Source: Chara braunii
Lineage: Eukaryota > Streptophyta > Charophyceae > Charales > Characeae
Direction of reading: 5' to 3'
Assembly (NCBI GenBank): GCA_003427395.1
Contig: BFEA01000170.1
Coordinates: 2,117,124-2,144,280 of the forward strand
Length of the DNA stretch: 27,157 bases
Below are positions 19,144 through 27,157 of this stretch, piece after piece. Numbering within the stretch: the stretch's first letter is position 1; every line of letters starts with the position of its first letter. The translations under genes and the position numbers were made by a program. Below the pieces are notes generated by a model. The model did no database searches. It saw only the letters and a list, made by a program, of their open reading frames with translations, and was not told the origin of the DNA.

Positions 19144-20081
19144 GAGAACATCCCGATGCGGGCAATCCGTCGCCTCGTACCCACACAGAGTTGTCACCCC
19201 GCTCAGTCCGAACATGCCAGTCAGGTTCGCCCGTGCGCCATAGTCCGTCTCGGCCCCACGTCAACCTCGCATGCCCAGCACCAGCTCATCGGATCGCCTA
19301 ACTCTCTACTCACCTTCCAACTCTTGCTCGTTAGCCGATCCTCTCGACCACGCTAACTCCTAGAATTCTTAGAGAGCGAGTTAATCGCGCTTGTGAAATT
19401 TATAGCATGGGTGTTTGCGCGAGATACCCGAGGTTGTGCCTGAGTGGAAAAAGAAGGAGGAGGAAGGAAGTGCCTACGTCTGCATGGCCAGGCTGCGGCG
19501 TGGGGGACGTAGCCTCACTCCACACATCGATCCAGTCATGCAAGCGTTCGGGCCAATAGGACAGAGGAAGAAGTATGAGCGCACGGGAGGATTACAGTTG
19601 CAATTATGCCCACCAAAACAGGAGTTACAATTACACGTAAGGATTAAGGCGCAAAAAAGTCAGAACACAGGTCCTGATGGGGCAAAGCGTGCGCAAGCAA
19701 GGAGCATTGTGCAACAAAAATTGAGGCGCGCCTAAATTCCTAATCTAAATCCTAATTGCAAAAAGAAATTTCGAACGAAGCAAATTCTGAGAGCCCACAG
19801 GGGCTCGACATAAGTTGAAAATTCAAAAAGATTTTCCCGCGCGACGATTGTACCAAAATTCTAATTTCCCACAGCAGAACAAGAAAGAAGTTATGGCAAC
19901 AATTATCTTTCTCGCTCGCTAAGGCGCGGTCAGCTACCAATCGTCACAAGATTACCCCGGCCTCGATTACGAAAAACAAGAAAAGCAAGGGTACCCATGT
20001 AATCCCGCGGACCCTCCCGATTCAACCCCCGAAGTAGCCTTGCGCAGAAAATCGCGCGGTTGCAGAAAACAGTTTGTCACA
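17742..20081 (-). repeat. Long terminal repeat, right copy (5' LTR of minus-strand element)
   Basis: This pairs with 1374-3629. On the minus strand it begins TGTGACAAACTG at 20081. Similarity with the left copy is strong from 20081 to about 17760 and then fades over the last ~20 bases. It is 84 bp longer than the left copy, chiefly because of a (CT)n insert at 19052-19146. It lacks the ~25-bp TATAAAA-containing segment of the left copy (about 3128-3152). Differences between copies look mostly like transitions in the stretch I compared by eye (about 1430-1690). Confidence 0.8.
19047..19151 (+). repeat. (CT)n microsatellite insert flanked by AACAT
   Basis: A ~90-bp CT tract lies between AACAT (19047-19051) and AACAT (19147-19151). 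At the matching point the left LTR has a single AACAT (2693-2697) and no CT tract. The insert therefore arrived after the two LTRs separated, with a 5-bp direct duplication. Confidence 0.85.
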
Positions 20082-20085
20082 GCCA
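20082..20085. repeat. Right target-site duplication GCCA
   Basis: This is the partner of GCCA at 1370-1373, directly after the last LTR base (20081). Confidence 0.5.
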
Positions 20086-20200
20086 GAGTTGTCACCTTAG
20101 TACAGACTTATCTAATTGGGGTACCGGAACGGGCTCCAGGTACTGGTCCAGGGTCCAAAGTAGTGTGGTTGGCATAGTTGTCACCCTAAGGTAGTAATGG
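20086..20200 (+). repeat. ~80-bp minisatellite, right part
   Basis: AGTTGTCACCTTAGTACAG begins at 20087, and a second, broken unit begins AGTTGTCACC at 20176 (period 89). GGGGTACCGGAAC and GTACTGGTCCAG match the left part at 1240-1350. Confidence 0.7.
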
Positions 20201-20470
20201 CTAAGAAACTACAAGGGAACGAAGGATCTTCAGCTTTGTGTCTCATACTACAACTGGCCTAGTAACTAGGCTATCACTTGGGATATCAACTCATCTATCA
20301 ACTAGGACATCAACTTACCTATCAACTAGGGGTATCGAATCAATCCTCCTACGGACTAGGCTATGAACTACGATCTTAAGTATATTGTGCTAGATGAGAG
20401 TCATTGTGCACCATGATGAAGGCCACCTGTAGTAGCATGTTCATGCCTATCTCCCGAAGTCCTCCTGCAA
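20201..20470. other. Gene-free stretch with short CTAGG/ATCAACT repeats
   Basis: Between about 20250 and 20370 the motifs AACTAGG and ATCAACT recur in a loose ~25-bp rhythm (ACTAGGCTATCAC, ACTAGGACATCAAC, ACTAGGGGTATCG, ACTAGGCTATGAAC). Nothing coding is seen. Confidence 0.45.
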
Positions 20471-20790
20471 TAGGGATTGAAAGGCGTCTGCTTCAACTGG
20501 TGCTGAGCAGGGGGTAGGGGTCTCTGCTTAGCCCGGGTGCCTGTAACCGCTGTCTGGTCAGGTTACCCCGCCAAGATGGTGATGGGTGATGGTCCTTGGT
20601 GGTTAACACTAGTGTAGGATAGGGAGGGTGGAGGTGCGCAAGGGCAAAAAGACGATAGGAAACCTGGGTGGGGTCTTCAGAGGGGTTCATATGAAACAAC
20701 CGAGTGGCCAAGTACTGTGGGTAACTGTCAGTTGCCTAGTATCCCACCTCTACAACAACCTGGGCTTAAAAAAAAAAAAAAAAAAAAAAA
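20471..20790 (+). mobile_element. Possible retroposon with poly(A) tail
   Basis: A 22-base A tract (about 20768-20790) ends a ~300-bp stretch without long open frames, like the 3' end of a SINE or a processed retroposon. A convincing target duplication and Pol III boxes were not found, so the 5' boundary is a guess. Confidence 0.3.
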
Positions 20791-20883
20791 GGAGTCATCC
20801 GTATCATAGCGAAACAGGCTGTCTATATCGACTTGCCCCTCTCTGCCCTTGGACCTGCTTGTGTCTATGTGTTATGCATTTGT

Positions 20884-20916
20884 TTGCGTGTTAGGTATCC
20901 TATAGCCTATAGGATA
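20884..20916. repeat. Near-perfect palindrome
   Basis: TATCCTATAG and CTATAGGATA flank a single base, with GGTA/TACC just outside. Confidence 0.6.
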
Positions 20917-21350
20917 TTACCATATGAAAGTTGGCCCAGGAGCGAATGGGAACTATGTACTCCTCATAGTACAACCCGTTAATGACTATGTTGAAGGGTA
21001 TCCCCAACTGAAACACGAGAAGACGTAGGCTGTTTTATTATTATTATTATTATTATTAACTTTCTGGCCAGGGTGTCTTATTTACCAGGGTGATAAGAGC
21101 ATCCCCATTACAGTACTTGGCCCAGCTATCGGCCGCCGAAAAAATAATAATAGAGTAGAAACATTTCTAATCGGATGAATTTGGGCGCTCCTGTAGTGGC
21201 CCGTACGTTTCCTAAATTTGTGGCTTGTTTACGGGCACGACTTTAGGAAGTACTGGTGGTTTAATTAAGCAAGTCTCCAGATTGAAGGCTCCATCTATTC
21301 AGGTTTTTCTTTGGTCCCATTGATTTGAAATGTCGGTTTTCCTTTATGAG
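20917..21350. other. Gene-free stretch with (TTA)n microsatellite
   Basis: A TTA trinucleotide run of about nine units lies near 21033-21059. The rest shows no gene and ends at the TTA target site of the Harbinger element. Confidence 0.55.
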
Positions 21351-21353
21351 TTA

Positions 21354-21384
21354 GGCCTGGACCCCACTGGCCGACGGCCTGGAA
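21354..21384 (+). repeat. Harbinger left terminal inverted repeat
   Basis: It starts GGCCTGGACCCCACTG after TTA. It matches the right end for the first 16 bases exactly and more loosely afterwards. Confidence 0.9.
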
Positions 21385-22593
21385 AAGTTTAGGTGATGTA
21401 GTGTTTTCCAAACCCCACAGGTGTTGGAAACCAGTGTGGAAAGTAGGCCCGGAGGGGAATTCCAGACCCCACTGTGCTTTCAAGCAGGTCACGGAAATGC
21501 TGATGGGGCGTTTCTACTCGGTCGGCGGTCTGGAAATTCAACGCCGACCACTTTCCATTCCCTTTCCAAGGAGGCATCCAGACGAATAGGAGGGGGGGCA
21601 TGTCCATCCGTTTCCAGAAAACGGCTGGACGACGTGGAACACACACCGTCATCGTGGACCGTTTTTTGGACTGGGAGGCCGCCACGGACATGCTCTTGTT
21701 TTTTTGTCGTCGCACAGTTCCCCCAAGGGCCCGGGGGTCTGGGCCATCCCCTCAGTTTACGAACGGCATGCTGCAGCATTCAAAATTCAAATTTTTGGCG
21801 GGCTGAGGATGAAGGTCAGCCATGCAATCGCAACATTCTTTTCCTGCATGTGCATGGGGAGCATGAGCAGCGATTCCGATAGCTTGCCGTCGCCGACACC
21901 TCCATTAAACCCTCCTGCCCTGCGGAATCCGTGCATGATGCCATCGCTCGACGCTCATCTCCTTCGCGCATGCAAGTCGCGAGGCCTGTCTATGGGGAAG
22001 CCATTTCGGGTGGTGTCGTCAGGCGGTCTCTGGCCGGGGCTTGCATTATGAAGTTGCGGGTTGTGTGGCGAGCAGCGTGTGTGGAATGCGCGGACGAGAA
22101 CCTGCGCTGCCGGTGTGCGCGCACGCACACACGTGCAGACCGATGTTGTTCTCCCGTGTTGTGGCCGTGAGACATTTCATGTTCCATCGTCTACCTCCCT
22201 TGCCATTCTCACTTCTTCGTCTACCTCGCCAAAGCGCTCGTTTGTCCTCGCCAGAGAGCAACCCCAGCACATGTGGGCAGGGATGGGCTGCAGATGAGGG
22301 TGTGGTTATAAATCCTCATCCACACACTCGCCACATGCCAGTCGTCGAACGCTATCGTCGCCTGTGTGGATGTGACCGGTGCCATCAAAGTTGTTGTGTG
22401 GATGTTGTCATTAACAACCACTGCAGCCGCAGTGCAGCGGAGGCGGGCGACGAAAAAAACCATCTTAGGCTGTTTTCGTAGTCGTGGTTGTGGTCCTCAT
22501 CATCCTTTCGACGACTTGGAGATAGCACCGAAGGGGTGTTCTTGGAGGAAGCAGTACGTGGTGTTGCCTTCGTTGTTGGTGCTTCGTAGCGAA
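21385..22593. other. Harbinger left non-coding region
   Basis: This leader/promoter side of the SANT/Myb gene has no supported gene. It holds repeated TTTCCA and GACCCCACTG-like strings between about 21400 and 21620, which may be transposase or SANT-protein binding sites. Open frames on both strands have no family resemblance. Confidence 0.5.
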
Positions 22594-24236
22594 ATGGAGT
22601 CGTATCGGTCGACGACAGATCCCTGTGCAGGCATTAATGGGGGATTCCAGTCCCGCGACATGCCTATGCAAGGATCTGTCCCGTACTCCTCCCCTTCACC
22701 GGCGACGACACAATCCTTTGGTGGCCAGTTGCATGAGGGTCTGCGGGTCGGGCCGATTGATGTCCCACCTGCTCCACTGCCCTCTCCATCACTGCTCCAT
22801 GCCGCAGGTGCACGTCGGCGGTTCGATGTTCAGCCATCTCTACACACTCTGCATGCGGGCCTCGTGCACACGGGCCAAGCCTCATATTGCACACAGGATG
22901 GAGGTGGGTATGGCATCCCTGGTCCACACACGTTCCCAGTCGGCGGTGGGTATGGCATTGCCACGCACATGTACCCCACCCAACACACTGTGGAAACGGG
23001 CGGAGTAATGAGGGATGATTGACAGTGGTCCCCGCAGTGCGGACAGACGTCGCAGGCGCTGCATGGCAGAATGTCCACCCCATCGCCCATGTCAGTCAGG
23101 CGGTTTGCTGCCGAGCCTTCGCCTTCAATGGTAGATGTGCAAGGAGAGGATATGGGTGAGGGATGGCCCGTGCACAGTACTGCTTCGTCGCCTGCCGGGT
23201 TGCAAGGCCGTTCCTCTACTGGCGACGAAGATCTGTATGTTGACGATGACGAAGGTGAAGGTGATGGCGGTGACACTGATGCATAGAACTCCGACAACGT
23301 GCAAGACGACAGAGACAGTGTTGGGCAGATAGATGGAGGGCAGAATGTGGTCGGGCTCCAAAGCAACAGGCGTGGAAAAAAGCGGGGGGGGGAAAGATGG
23401 TGCTGCCAAAACAAAAAATAGAACATCCCATGGAGCTTGGAGGAAAGGATCACACTGTCGAGATTGATGGCCAAGGATGACGCCCTCATGGCCGACGCTG
23501 AGGGCCAGCATCCGTTCAAGAAGAGGAAGGACCGGTATGAGTGGGTGCACGATCGAATGGCGGATCACGGGTTTCCGCACAGGCCGGCGGAGGATTGTCG
23601 TAAGAAGTGGCAGGGCATGATGGCTGCAGGGAAGTTGATTCTCGACAAGTGTGAGAATGCTTCGGGCAAACCTTCATACTGGACATGACTATGGAGCAGC
23701 GGAAGGCGGAGCAGGTGTCAGTAGGCTTTGAGAAAGTGTTGTGGGAAGTGATGGAGTGGCAAGTGAATTGGCCCTCCATCAAGTGTAACAACACGCTGGT
23801 GTCAAAGAACCTGCCGGGTAACGCGGGAGGGCCATCAACGGAGACCGGTCCACCACAACCCTCATCGGGGAAAAGTAGTTCCGATGGTAGAGCAACGGAA
23901 GATTCCAACAGTGCAGCGAAGACGCGGAGGACGAATACCGACAAAGCGAGGATGGACGGCACGACCAGCGGTGGGACAGTATTGGGGAGGGCGATGGAGG
24001 ACACAACACGGTCGTACAACGAAGGTCTGGATAAGGTCGCTACCACTCTGGCGAAGGCAAAGTCGGAGGCCGGCTCAGCGATTGCAGCGAAGATTGGTGA
24101 CGTCGCAGATGCCATGCGTGGGGGGAACACCGTCCTTGAAATGTTTGTGGGGGTTCTTGCGAGGCGCGGGGGTGGGGGAAACAGCGGTGCACAGTGGAGG
24201 GCGGGCACAGACTCCTCGTCAGAGTCGTCACGTTAG
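22594..24236 (+). pseudogene. SANT/Myb-like DNA-binding protein of Harbinger, broken
   Basis: In PIF/Harbinger elements this partner protein binds the element ends and helps the transposase reach the nucleus and the DNA. ATG 22594 (MESYRSTTDPCAG) opens a Gly/Pro/His-rich region. The same frame continues past TGA (23020-23022), through an acidic stretch (YVDDDEGEGDGGDTDA), past TAG (23284-23286) and TAG (23419-23421), into the SANT-like domain. That domain begins with W at 23431 (PWSLEERITLSRLMAKDDAL) and continues with KKRKDRYEWVHDRMADHGF and CRKKWQGMMAAGKLI, giving conserved Trp spacing. At SYW (about 23683) a one-base loss shifts the frame; MTMEQRKAEQVSVGFEKVLW follows, then a Ser/Thr-rich tail, a long Ala-rich helix near the end, and TAG 24234-24236. 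The nine-G run near 23373 may add further shifts. Confidence 0.8.
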
Positions 24237-24272
24237 CACTTGAGGATAACAGATCATAAAAAAAAAGGGAGC

Positions 24273-24326
24273 ACAAATAAAATATCAATCACTCATACGT
24301 ACAAATAAAATATCAATCACTCATAC
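24273..24326 (+). repeat. 28-bp tandem duplication
   Basis: AAATAAAATATCAATCACTC occurs twice with period 28, directly before the AG microsatellite and downstream of the SANT/Myb stop. Confidence 0.85.
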
Positions 24327-24331
24327 ACTCA

Positions 24332-24346
24332 CAGAGAGAGAGAGAC

Positions 24347-24425
<79 letters not shown>
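24332..24425 (+). repeat. (AG)n microsatellite
   Basis: An AG tract of about 94 bases with a few interruptions. It lies between the ends of the two convergent Harbinger genes. The Ser/Leu-repeat open frames over it are artefacts. Confidence 0.97.
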
Positions 24426-24428
<3 letters not shown>

Positions 24429-24482
24429 CGCGGAATCTTCTCCTTCGTAATAAAAGCCACAGTTGTTCGGTAGAACAGGTTC

Positions 24483-24519
24483 GCACGCACACACACACGG
24501 ACACGCACACACATACACA

Positions 24520-24572
<53 letters not shown>
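24483..24572 (+). repeat. (CA)n microsatellite
   Basis: About 90 bases of CA with interruptions, perfect towards its right end. Cys/Val open frames on the other strand are artefacts. Confidence 0.97.
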
Positions 24573-24574
<2 letters not shown>

Positions 24575-24685
24575 GATCGGCAGCCGGCTCCGACAATCCC
24601 ACCACCATACATCCACGATTGCACTATCGCCACGGACATGGCGTCGGTGCACCATGAACATCGACATGATGGGCCACATAATCAA

Positions 24686-26302
24686 TCAAGCTAGCCCTGA
24701 CCCTCGTTCCGAGGTGGGAGCCATAACTGGGATCAATCTTCGGCATGGCTTCGATATTGAGGTCAGGAATATGACGTGGCGGCGGCGACAGGGACAGGGG
24801 TTGAGTGGCGGACCCTCCCCGTCACTGTCGCTGTTGTGGTTCAACACTGTCGGGTCGATCTCCACCCTGTGCTCAATCATGAGGTTGTGTAGTATGCACA
24901 CAGCCATGAATTCCTTGCGCAGGGTTTCCAAGTTTGCAATTTGAGTGCGGATGAAATTCCTCCATACGCTCTTCAATCGTCCGAATGTCCACTCTATACA
25001 AGATCTCGCCGCTGCGTGACACTCGTCGTATGTCCGATCTGCATCAGTTCTCGTGAATCTACCCATTGGTGTCATGATCCACGGGAGAAGGGGGTAGCCG
25101 GCGTCGCGAAGCATGTAACGACCGACATGTCTTCCATCATGCATGATAGCTCCACCCTCGCATAACACACCTCTGCTTGCCATGGTGTTGTGGTACAATG
25201 GCGACATCCGCAATACACGCGAGTCGTGCACCGACCCGGGGCAGCCGACATACACACTGACAATTCTGCACTCGCTGTCACACACGACCTGCGTGACGAC
25301 CGAGAATTCTCCAGTGTGATGATAGTAGCACTCTGACCGCGTCCCCTTCGGCGTATCGATGTACACGTGTGTGCAGTCGATGGCCCCCACGCATCCGGGG
25401 AACCCCTTCGCCTCAAAAGAATTTAGCACTTCTTCCAAACAGCGTCCTGTAGTGCATTGGAGGAGGTGGTCGTACTCATGGAGGATAGCATATGCGACGT
25501 CCTCGTTGCTTCTCAATGCACTCGCAAGCCCCATACCCAAACTGTGGGTGGATTGCCGGTAGTATCCGCCCGTTGCCCACCGAATGAGTGCGCAAGCAAA
25601 CTTCTGCCCGGCTGGTATAGGCAACCGAAAATTGGTAGGTGAACGCTGGATATGGGGCCCGATGCGCTGAAGAACTTGCAAAAACAGTGGTCGCAGTAAT
25701 CTGCAGAACCGCAAGAATACCTTACCATGCTCTACACACACCCTTTGAAGGTCCTTCCACAAACATCCGCTACGCTCCACCATCCACAATCACCTTCTCC
25801 GTTGCATGTGTCTTCCCAACTTCTGCTCTGCCAAGCAGCTCAACGCCATGCCGTGAACCACCCCCCCTGCGAGCATCGTAAGCGCCCCCGACACATCCCG
25901 GAACATGAACGGGGTGATGGCGACAGCTTCAAGCACGGCCATGGCCGCAGTGTTGCGCCTGTTCACCCACTGCGTCATGAGGAGAACGAGCATGAACATC
26001 ATGTCTTCCCACTCATCCTCCGAACTCCCAACATCCGATGGACACATGGCCACGCTGTGACTGTGATGGGAACTGCATCGACCCTTGCACACTAGCTGCC
26101 GTTGCCACTTGACGAGCGGACTACCTTCGCGGACCCGTGCTCCTCGCCAAACCCTCCTCCTTCGTTGACGGCTATGGCTTCCCGTCACTGCTTCGTACCT
26201 GCACTCCCACTCTGGATGGTCCAGGTCGGGGAAAAGTGGTACCGATGGGAGTGTGGGAGGGGGGGACATCCGCCAATGCTCCCAACGGTCATTTTCGTGC
26301 AC
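24686..26302 (-). pseudogene. PIF/Harbinger DDE transposase with one in-frame stop
   Basis: This is the nuclease/integrase of the element, which cuts and rejoins at TWA sites. The catalytic part (25789-24686, 367 codons) has the DDE_Tnp_4 motifs: GCVGAIDCTHVYI (Asp138), GCPGSVHDSRVLRMSPL (Asp189), GRYMLRDAGYPLLPW (Asp229) and IEWTFGRLKSVWR (Glu266). It then reads FMAVCILHNL, usual for the family, and an acidic tail. Upstream in the same frame lie 170 codons (26302-25793) ending ...HMQRRR, then TGA (25792-25790), then LWMVERSGCLWKDL. In relatives I recall, a Trp-rich stretch follows such an Arg run, so the TGA most simply replaces Trp in one long protein. The true start is uncertain; an intron in the N-terminal part is possible. 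No other break is seen. Confidence 0.88.
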
Positions 26303-26607
26303 AGTCGCGCCTCACCGGTCGAGCGGACCGCGTGAGGCCGTTGTGTGCTGCACGGTACCTGTGCGGCACCCGCCACACCGGGTCGCGCACGGCCACACAC
26401 GGACATGTCCTGGTGCAGGCCGATAGAAGGGCCTGGACCACAGCCCTGGGCCGACTTGCCTTTTCGGGAAACACCCCGGGGGGATTTCCTATTCGGGCAT
26501 GTCCATCGATTTCCAGTGCCGATAGTCAAGGGCAGCGGTGGGGTCCCAACGGAACGCGGCAAGTTCTTTCCAACCACGCTTGGCCGTTTTTTGTGGCCAA
26601 CATCAGT

Positions 26608-26637
26608 TTCCAGGCGCCGGGCAGTGGGGTCCAGGCC
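26608..26637 (-). repeat. Harbinger right terminal inverted repeat
   Basis: Ends ...CAGTGGGGTCCAGGCC followed by TTA; it is the reverse complement of the left end. Confidence 0.9.
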
Positions 26638-26640
26638 TTA

Positions 26641-27045
26641 GATTCTGTTAGAGCAATATAAGGTGGCAAGACAGATAATTACTGAGGAGCATGGCTGGCT
26701 GATCAAAAGCCCAACAGGGTAGGACCTGGTGCTTGAATTAGTCTCGCGCTGCTTCTTAGTTACCCTTTTTTTTTTTTTTTTTATGACACACTGTTTCCTC
26801 TTTTCATGTCTTGGTATCCTTCCTTATGCTTGGGGGGGGTAAGTAACCTGACTGGTACCCTCCCAGAATATAAAGAGGGTGGCTTTTTTTCTTTTTTTTC
26901 TTTTTTGAAGACGGAGGCTGACAGGAGTATTCACAAAGAGCCACATGAACTGGATGGAGGCAGGATGGGGGAAGGGGGGGGCGGGCTGGGGAAGGGAGAG
27001 CAAGGGAGAAGAATCGATAAGACATAAACATACATCAGGAAAGAT
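26641..27045. other. Gene-free flank with T tracts
   Basis: This holds an 18-base T tract (about 26765-26782) and a second T-rich run (about 26884-26907), with a G/A-rich stretch after 26955. A T tract could mark the reversed poly(A) tail of a minus-strand retroposon, but no boundary or target duplication is clear. Confidence 0.4.
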
Positions 27046-27157
27046 AGAGTAGTGACAGTGTGTTTCATCGGACCTGCACCGACACGTGATAGAGGAGTAG
27101 TGACAGTGTGTTTCATCGGACCTGCACCGACACGTGATAGAGGAGTAGTGACAGTGT
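27046..27157 (+). repeat. 48-bp tandem repeat, running off the window
   Basis: AGTGACAGTG starts at 27051, 27099 and 27147, exactly 48 bases apart. The two full units appear identical. The unit contains TCGGACCTGCACCGA, a small inverted repeat. The array continues past the edge. Confidence 0.95.

Larger units (their letters stand above)
21354..26637. mobile_element. PIF/Harbinger DNA transposon, 5.28 kb
   Basis: Terminal inverted repeats begin GGCCTGGACCCCACTG on the left (21354) and, read on the minus strand, from 26637 on the right. Similarity continues imperfectly for ~15 more bases (CGACGGCCTGGAAA against CGGCGCCTGGAAA). TTA is duplicated directly outside (21351-21353 and 26638-26640), the hallmark of PIF/Harbinger. 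Inside are two convergent genes typical of the superfamily: a SANT/Myb-like DNA-binding protein on the plus strand and a DDE transposase on the minus strand. Subterminal copies of GCATGTCCATC...TTTCCAG occur at 21599 and 26497. Both genes carry stops, so this copy is probably not autonomous now. Confidence 0.93.

Noticed and set aside
18864-19264. Arg/Glu-repeat open frames
   Set aside because: Translation of the (CT)n microsatellite.
24313-24685. Cys/Val and Ser/Leu repeat open frames
   Set aside because: Translation of the (CA)n and (AG)n microsatellites.
1-27157. CRISPR array
   Set aside because: Repeats are diverged tandem units or hairpins without regular unique spacers, and the context is a eukaryotic transposon landscape.

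Overview
This window looks like nuclear DNA from a plant-lineage eukaryote. It is made almost entirely of transposable elements and their debris, and I found no host gene. The evidence is a Ty3/gypsy-type retrotransposon with a plant-style initiator-Met primer site, a PIF/Harbinger DNA transposon with its paired SANT/Myb-like gene, a hAT-like MITE, long dinucleotide microsatellites and many eroded tandem repeats. The style of the Harbinger proteins reminds me of charophyte algae such as Chara. That is an impression from memory, not something the sequence proves.

Layout. Positions 1-1373 hold a ~294-bp tandem repeat containing a perfect Pol III B-box, then an ~80-bp minisatellite. Inserted into that minisatellite is a large element bounded by two ~2.3-kb direct repeats (1374-3629 and 17742-20081). 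The minisatellite resumes at 20086, and GCCA stands at both edges, so both ends can be placed. Next to the left repeat, on the minus strand, lie the decayed remains of a gypsy element: primer-binding site (7868), gag with zinc knuckle (7709-6639), an integrase C-terminal part (about 6480-5787), and an unusual extra ORF with an acidic region (5790-4274, perhaps to 3850). Protease, reverse transcriptase and RNase H are missing. The best reading is one minus-strand gypsy element with long LTRs whose 5' part is separated from its body by about 9.9 kb of inserted, gene-free DNA (about 7884-17754).

That gene-free block is the most interesting part. It contains a family of short hairpins with a constant six-base loop (TAAGAT) and stems that differ in sequence yet stay paired. 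It also has a second small hairpin family, a 470-bp tandem duplication, a hAT-like MITE with TGTGTAGCA ends, a ~123-bp tandem repeat of alternating A and B monomers, and a zone dense in perfect short palindromes (16.87-17.73 kb).

Right of the LTR element are a gene-free stretch with a poly(A) tract (a possible retroposon end) and then a clearly bounded PIF/Harbinger element (21354-26637, TTA target duplication, terminal inverted repeats beginning GGCCTGGACCCC). It carries two convergent genes. The plus-strand SANT/Myb-like gene is broken by three in-frame stops and a frameshift. The minus-strand DDE transposase has one in-frame stop between its N-terminal part and its catalytic part. The two genes meet across (AG)n and (CA)n microsatellites. 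The window ends inside a 48-bp tandem repeat.
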